A stretch of DNA of 64,000 bases from Prunus persica (lineage: Eukaryota; Streptophyta; Magnoliopsida; Rosales; Rosaceae): contig NC_034015.1 in the NCBI RefSeq assembly GCF_000346465.2, positions 8,291,371 through 8,355,370 of the forward strand. Reading direction: 5' to 3'. Of this stretch, positions 59,960 to 64,000 are shown one piece after another. A program made the translations under genes and the position numbers. The notes below the pieces were generated by a model. The model did not search any database. It saw only the letters and a list, made by a program, of their open reading frames with translations, and had not been told where the DNA came from. Position 1 is the stretch's first letter, and each line of letters opens with the position of its first letter.

Positions 59960-60300
59960 TTCCCAAACAAGCATCTTCAAGGAAAGAGACAAAAGAGTAG
60001 GCAAACCTCATTTGCCTTGCCACATTAGCATTTTCATGCTCCAAGGGAAGAAGCAAATGGGTAGAGAAAATATACCTACTCTCCTAAACAAGGCAATATT
60101 GCCTACTTCAAAGTGAAGAGGTATATTGCGCCCCACTTGCTTTCTCCACTCTCTCACCTACTTTCTATAAAATATAATTGTAAATGTAAAAGATCAAAAT
60201 AAATAATATAATAATAGTTTGTAGAATTGCATTGCCTAGTCCATTGGAATGACCTTTTCATGAGGCAAATGGATAGGCAACATGTCACCTAGGTTGTTAT
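59960..60300 (+). repeat. dispersed repeat (probable MITE), copy 1
   Basis: 'acctactctcctaaacaaggcaatattgcctacttcaaagtgaagaggtatattg...caacatgtcac' parallels 61690-61940 ('acttactctccgcaacaagataatattatctacttcaaaatgaagtggtacattg...caacatgccac'). Boundaries approximate. Confidence 0.55.
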
Positions 60301-60851
60301 GGGCCATAGGCCAAATATAGTCTTAAAATAATGCAAAACTCATCTTCAGCCATTGACTAAAAAAAATTTTGGTCAAATTTGAAGGGCCACATTTGGCCAT
60401 TTTAGCCCTCCAATTAGACCAATTGTAGCCCTACTTTGGCCTAGACCAAATTTTTTTTTATGAGCCCCATGCATGTGCTTTTCAAGAAGAGAAATTATCA
60501 AGTGTGGGCAAGAGCATGAAACATCTTGTGCAAATGCATATCCAACAGCCAATATTAAAGGTGCGTTGACGTCAACTAGTAGTTAGGATAAATTTTTAAA
60601 AAAAATAGCATTTTTAAATGTTATCAACGTATACGTGTCATATATGAAATAGTGTCTCTAAATAGTAGTTTAATTAAATTAAACAATATATAGTTGTGGA
60701 ATGTATGAGTGTTGTACCATAGTTTTTCTCAAAATCATAAAATATGAAAGACCCTAAAATATAGCCCTGCATGGCTGGATATGGAAAAATTTAGCCTTAC
60801 ACTATTCTTTAAAAATAATATTTTGGAGGGCTTAATTTATAGCCCTGGAGA
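60301..60851. other. intergenic, repeat-like
   Basis: Contains several tttagccc / tatagccc words that suggest another old transposon; no termini defined. Confidence 0.35.
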
Positions 60852-61586
60852 CACTGGCAGACCTAAGAAATTTTCAGGGAAGGGGCAATTTTTAAAACGC
60901 TAAAAGCTTCACACAAAAAAAATACACCAAAAAGATAGACAACCAAATACCTTAGAATTTCCTATAAAAAAAACCTTACAATTTAAACAATACTAATGTC
61001 ATTTGTAATTCATAGAAAAAAATATAAAACATTACAATTAAGTTATAATTGTTCACCGCGAGCTTTCATATCATGAAAAAATGACAATATTTTATACAAA
61101 CTTGGTTTCTTTTTTCTTTTTCTTTTTTAAATAATGTAATTTTATACATACTTGATCGATATTAACATTGCAGCCTTGATAGATAATTAATATTGCAGCC
61201 CTACAAATTTATGTAAGGACAATCTTTATTTAAGGCCCAATTTGTTTTTCATCCAATGACCCAATTGATTTATCATATACTAAATAGCATGTAGGAATTG
61301 CAGTCGCACTCACATGTTTATTCCTCTTTTTTTTTTTTTTTTTTTTTTTTTGGGGCTTTGTACAACATGAAGTCGTTTTGCTCAGAACTTAATAAACAAA
61401 AGGATAGCAGCTGTGATGCGCACGCAGCAAAAGAAAGGAACCCAGCAAGTTTGCTTAAGCTTTTTTTCAAACACTTGGAGTGCAGCAGTAGCTAGAGCAG
61501 AGGTGCAACTCTAGCAGCTTTAATGGAGATTTCAGGCGACCGGAGGTACAGGTGCACCTCCTTGCGCCTGCACAGGTCCGCCAGTG
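60852..61586. mobile_element. hAT-like non-autonomous element, 735 bp
   Basis: Terminal repeats CACTGGCAGACCT and the inverse AGGTCCGCCAGTG differ at one position. The 8-bp flanks cctggaga (60844-60851) and actggaga (61587-61594) differ at one position. There is no transposase. The left end continues agaaattttcagggaaggggc, wording seen in a common plant hAT family. Confidence 0.65.
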
Positions 61587-61594
61587 ACTGGAGA

Positions 61595-61990
61595 TGGCCT
61601 TATAGTACAATTTTGCCAATTTCATTTACATACTCCTTTGGAGATGCTCTTACCACATCAACATTTTTATGTTTACAAGGGAACAGACAAATGGCTAGGC
61701 AAAATATACTTACTCTCCGCAACAAGATAATATTATCTACTTCAAAATGAAGTGGTACATTGAGCCCTACATAATTTTATTATTATAAAATATAATTTTC
61801 TTTTATTTTTTTATGGTAGGTGAAATGCCGGAAATGTAAAAAATGAAAACAAATAATATAATATTACATTGCCTAATTTATTTACCTAAAATTAGCAATT
61901 TTCTTTAAAGAAACAATTAAATAGGCAACATGCCACATCAATTACCTACTTCATTTGTTTATACCCTTCGAGATGCTGCAGTGACTTTTC
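61595..61990 (+). repeat. dispersed repeat (probable MITE), copy 2
   Basis: Diverged copy of 59960-60300, adjacent to the hAT-like element's right flank. Frames within it have no family features. Confidence 0.55.
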
Positions 61991-63340
61991 AAATATTGAC
62001 CGTGGTAATTGGTAAGTTGGCAGTACAAGAATCCAAATTGATGTCCAAAATCCAACACTTGACTTGTGTTTTGCTCCCAGCTCAACGCCTGCCTTCTTAC
62101 CCACTGGCTCTTGTCCTACTCTGGCTCCTATTGAGAAACAGACGACTCCAGCCAAGATTTTTCTGTCGTGAGGTGATGGTGGAAGAGGCAATGAAGTTTC
62201 CTGGAAAATGTCCCAAGCGGTACAAGCTGCACGGGGAAAAAGAAAGACAGCCTCTATATAAAATTTGATTACACTATTTTTTTTCTTTTTACTATTATAT
62301 AAATATGACATAAATTACAACGAAAATTCTGCGTAAATTACACCAATGATTTAAGGTAACGAGACTATTAACAACCATATTTGCTTTTCGATAAATATAA
62401 CCGAAGGCGAAGAATTGATTTTATTTTCCAGGTAATTGTGCCTCATGTTAGAGAATGCGAACATTTTTTCTTTGTCTATGTATTTGAAACTTGTATTTTC
62501 CCACACCCTACAAATTAAAGGACATTTTCAAAGCAGTAATAGTCCAAAAAACGAGATAGGGATTGTTGGTGACATGTTGTTTAGTCGTATGCATGTTCTT
62601 ATCACCCGTCCCCATCATTAAAGAATCATACAAAACTATGCACCTCACCCCTCACTTTACGCCAAACCGCCCTTCTTTCAAGACTTGTCAATACTTTCCA
62701 GGAAACTAATTCAACAATAAAAATCTAGACATGTGTCAATTGATTTGTCTTTTTGTTTATACCAATTGATTTGTTTATTATATAACGTGGAGTATTAATA
62801 GAGTTTGGACTAAAAATAAAGTGGGGGTGGAAAACTTGAAATCAAGAAGGTGTCTAGTGTGTACGAGATTCGGAAAATGTAAATGGAAAACTTGAAATCT
62901 AGAAGGTGTCTAATGTGTACGAGATTCGGAAAATGTAAATGTCCTTTTTTTTTTTTTTTCAATGGGAAAAATGTAAATTGGAGATGTAAAAAGGATATGA
63001 AAAGAAATGATTGGGCAATCTGCTGAATTGTCTCCTGAATTTGTACACAACTCTCAATTTACCCCCTTACCATTTTTTTTTAGTGAATTAAGGACTCGAA
63101 TTAAATTTTATTATCAATGTTCCCCCATCGTCAAAATTCGAACATTTCATCCATTAATCCATCCATTTGACTTACGTTGACACTCTTGTGAGGGTTATTT
63201 TGGTCATTAAAATAATAAGAATATGGCCAATGGGTTAGTTAATTGTTTTTAAAATTTTACCCCACCTCCGATTCTTCCAATCTCAACCACATCCACAAAC
63301 CACCGCAATCTCCGACGGCTCCGCCTAATCCCAAGCTCCG
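61991..63340. other. intergenic
   Basis: No gene recognised; contains a 56-bp tandem duplication (62829-62940). Confidence 0.5.
62829..62940. repeat. 56-bp tandem duplication
   Basis: Units 62829-62884 and 62885-62940 differ at two positions (atcaag/atctag, ctagtg/ctaatg). Confidence 0.95.
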
Positions 63341-63493
63341 ATCGCCACCCCAACCTTCCACGCCTTCCTCAACCACATCTTGGAAAATCTCCACAATGAT
63401 CTCTCTGAGTGCCGCTCCTGGTCAGAGCTATTCGATCGCTTTACCTTTGCTATGCCCCGATCGCCAGCCTTCTCTTCTGTTTCGACTGTTAAT
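63341..63493 (+). pseudogene. PRA1-family (prenylated Rab acceptor) fragment
   Basis: The frame ATPTFHAFLNHILENLHND then RSWSELFDRFTFAMP resembles the N-terminal conserved block of plant PRA1 proteins (…FL..I...L...R.WSEL.DR..…), which regulate Rab GTPases at Golgi and endosome membranes. A stop precedes it in frame (63323-63325) and another ends it at 63491-63493. The membrane-spanning part is absent. It is a relic, not a working gene. The longer overlapping frame at 63243-63533 is in another phase and is not supported. Confidence 0.6.
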
Positions 63494-63664
63494 CTATTCC
63501 CAAGCCCTGGGTAGGTGGCGGTCTTATCCTTGAAGCATAATTTTGGAGATCATTTGTGAGGGTTGGGTTTGGTTGGCAAGGGTTCATATGGAAAACTCGC
63601 AAAGAGGGCTGTGGAGACTGAGATGTCGATCATGGTTCATGTATTTAGGCAAAAACGCTAACTG

Positions 63665-64000
63665 AGTTTTCTCTCGTGGAATTGTTAGGGTCTAGGGTCA
63701 TACTTGACAATTCGATCTCTGAAAGAGATCATTAAAAAAACATCGGCCCTCTATTGTGTTTCTAATGGAGACCAAGCAAAAACACAATAGATTGACTAAG
63801 CTTGGTAAGGATTTCGGTTTCACTTCTGAATTCTGTGTGAGCAGGCTTCTGAATCTTTGGAGCACTTATTCCTTTTATGAGGTTGGGTCAAGTTGGTTTG
63901 GTTTGGCAGCCCCATGAACTATTTTGTTGATAGGCAACGTGTCACCTCTATGGCTGAATGGCTTTACGAAGTGATTGGGCCTCATAGTTCTCTATGTGTT
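63665..64000 (+). pseudogene. LINE (plant L1) ORF2 endonuclease-end remnant, runs off the window
   Basis: Plus-strand pieces read WNC*GLGS then TIRSLKEIIKK and, after a frameshift, VFLMETKQK and TKLGKDFGF. This is the order of the start of plant L1 ORF2 (endonuclease domain: WN.RGLG, LK, FLMETK). Stops and frameshifts break it. It continues beyond 64000. Confidence 0.6.

Noticed and set aside
1..64000. CRISPR array, bacterial operon or organellar insertion
   Set aside because: No regularly spaced repeats with unique spacers, and gene structures are nuclear plant type throughout.

Overview
This is a stretch of flowering-plant nuclear DNA. It is AT-rich, its genes carry GT-AG introns, the protein families are land-plant types (NPR1-like BOP, DUF248 methyltransferase, PLS-class PPR, nuclear group II intron maturase), and plant transposons fill the gaps. 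A woody eudicot, perhaps Rosaceae, is my guess from the overall flavour; nothing here proves the genus. A run of exactly 100 Ns at 40313-40412 marks a scaffold gap.

Layout. 1-13.7 kb is a transposon graveyard. One end of a CACTA element (terminus at 2533) carries a broken captured piece of the proteasome gene RPN6. It is followed by LTR-like sequence and two diverged, same-strand copies of a Ty3/gypsy-type element. The second copy is split by an LTR-like insertion with a 5-bp target duplication, which itself carries a hAT MITE and a long-arm Mutator-like foldback element. A LINE ORF1 remnant closes this block. 14-18 kb is repeats plus one unassigned exon-like segment. 18.0-20.4 kb holds a two-exon BLADE-ON-PETIOLE gene (minus strand). 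20.8-42.4 kb has no convincing protein gene. It holds two tRNA-derived SINEs with target duplications, a truncated copia element (LTR, primer-binding site, broken Gag), several inverted-repeat elements, many long GA/CT tracts, and an inverted repeat of about 125-bp arms beside the gap.

42.4-58.4 kb is the gene-dense part: a seven-exon PMT6-like methyltransferase (minus), a possible small gene start at 48.3-48.6 kb, a single-exon PPR protein (minus), a U3 snoRNA gene (plus, with a Pol III-type plant snRNA promoter), and a single-exon nMAT4-like maturase (minus). The PPR and maturase are both expected to act on organellar RNA; no operon-like relation is implied. 58.5-64 kb returns to repeats and ends with a PRA1-like pseudogene fragment and a LINE ORF2 remnant.

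Most interesting points: the RPN6 fragment inside the CACTA element, the Pol III-type U3 gene head-to-head with a PPR frame that has no upstream in-frame ATG, the inverted repeat beside the gap, and the multi-level nested insertion at 9.4-12.8 kb. I found no coherent new multi-gene system.
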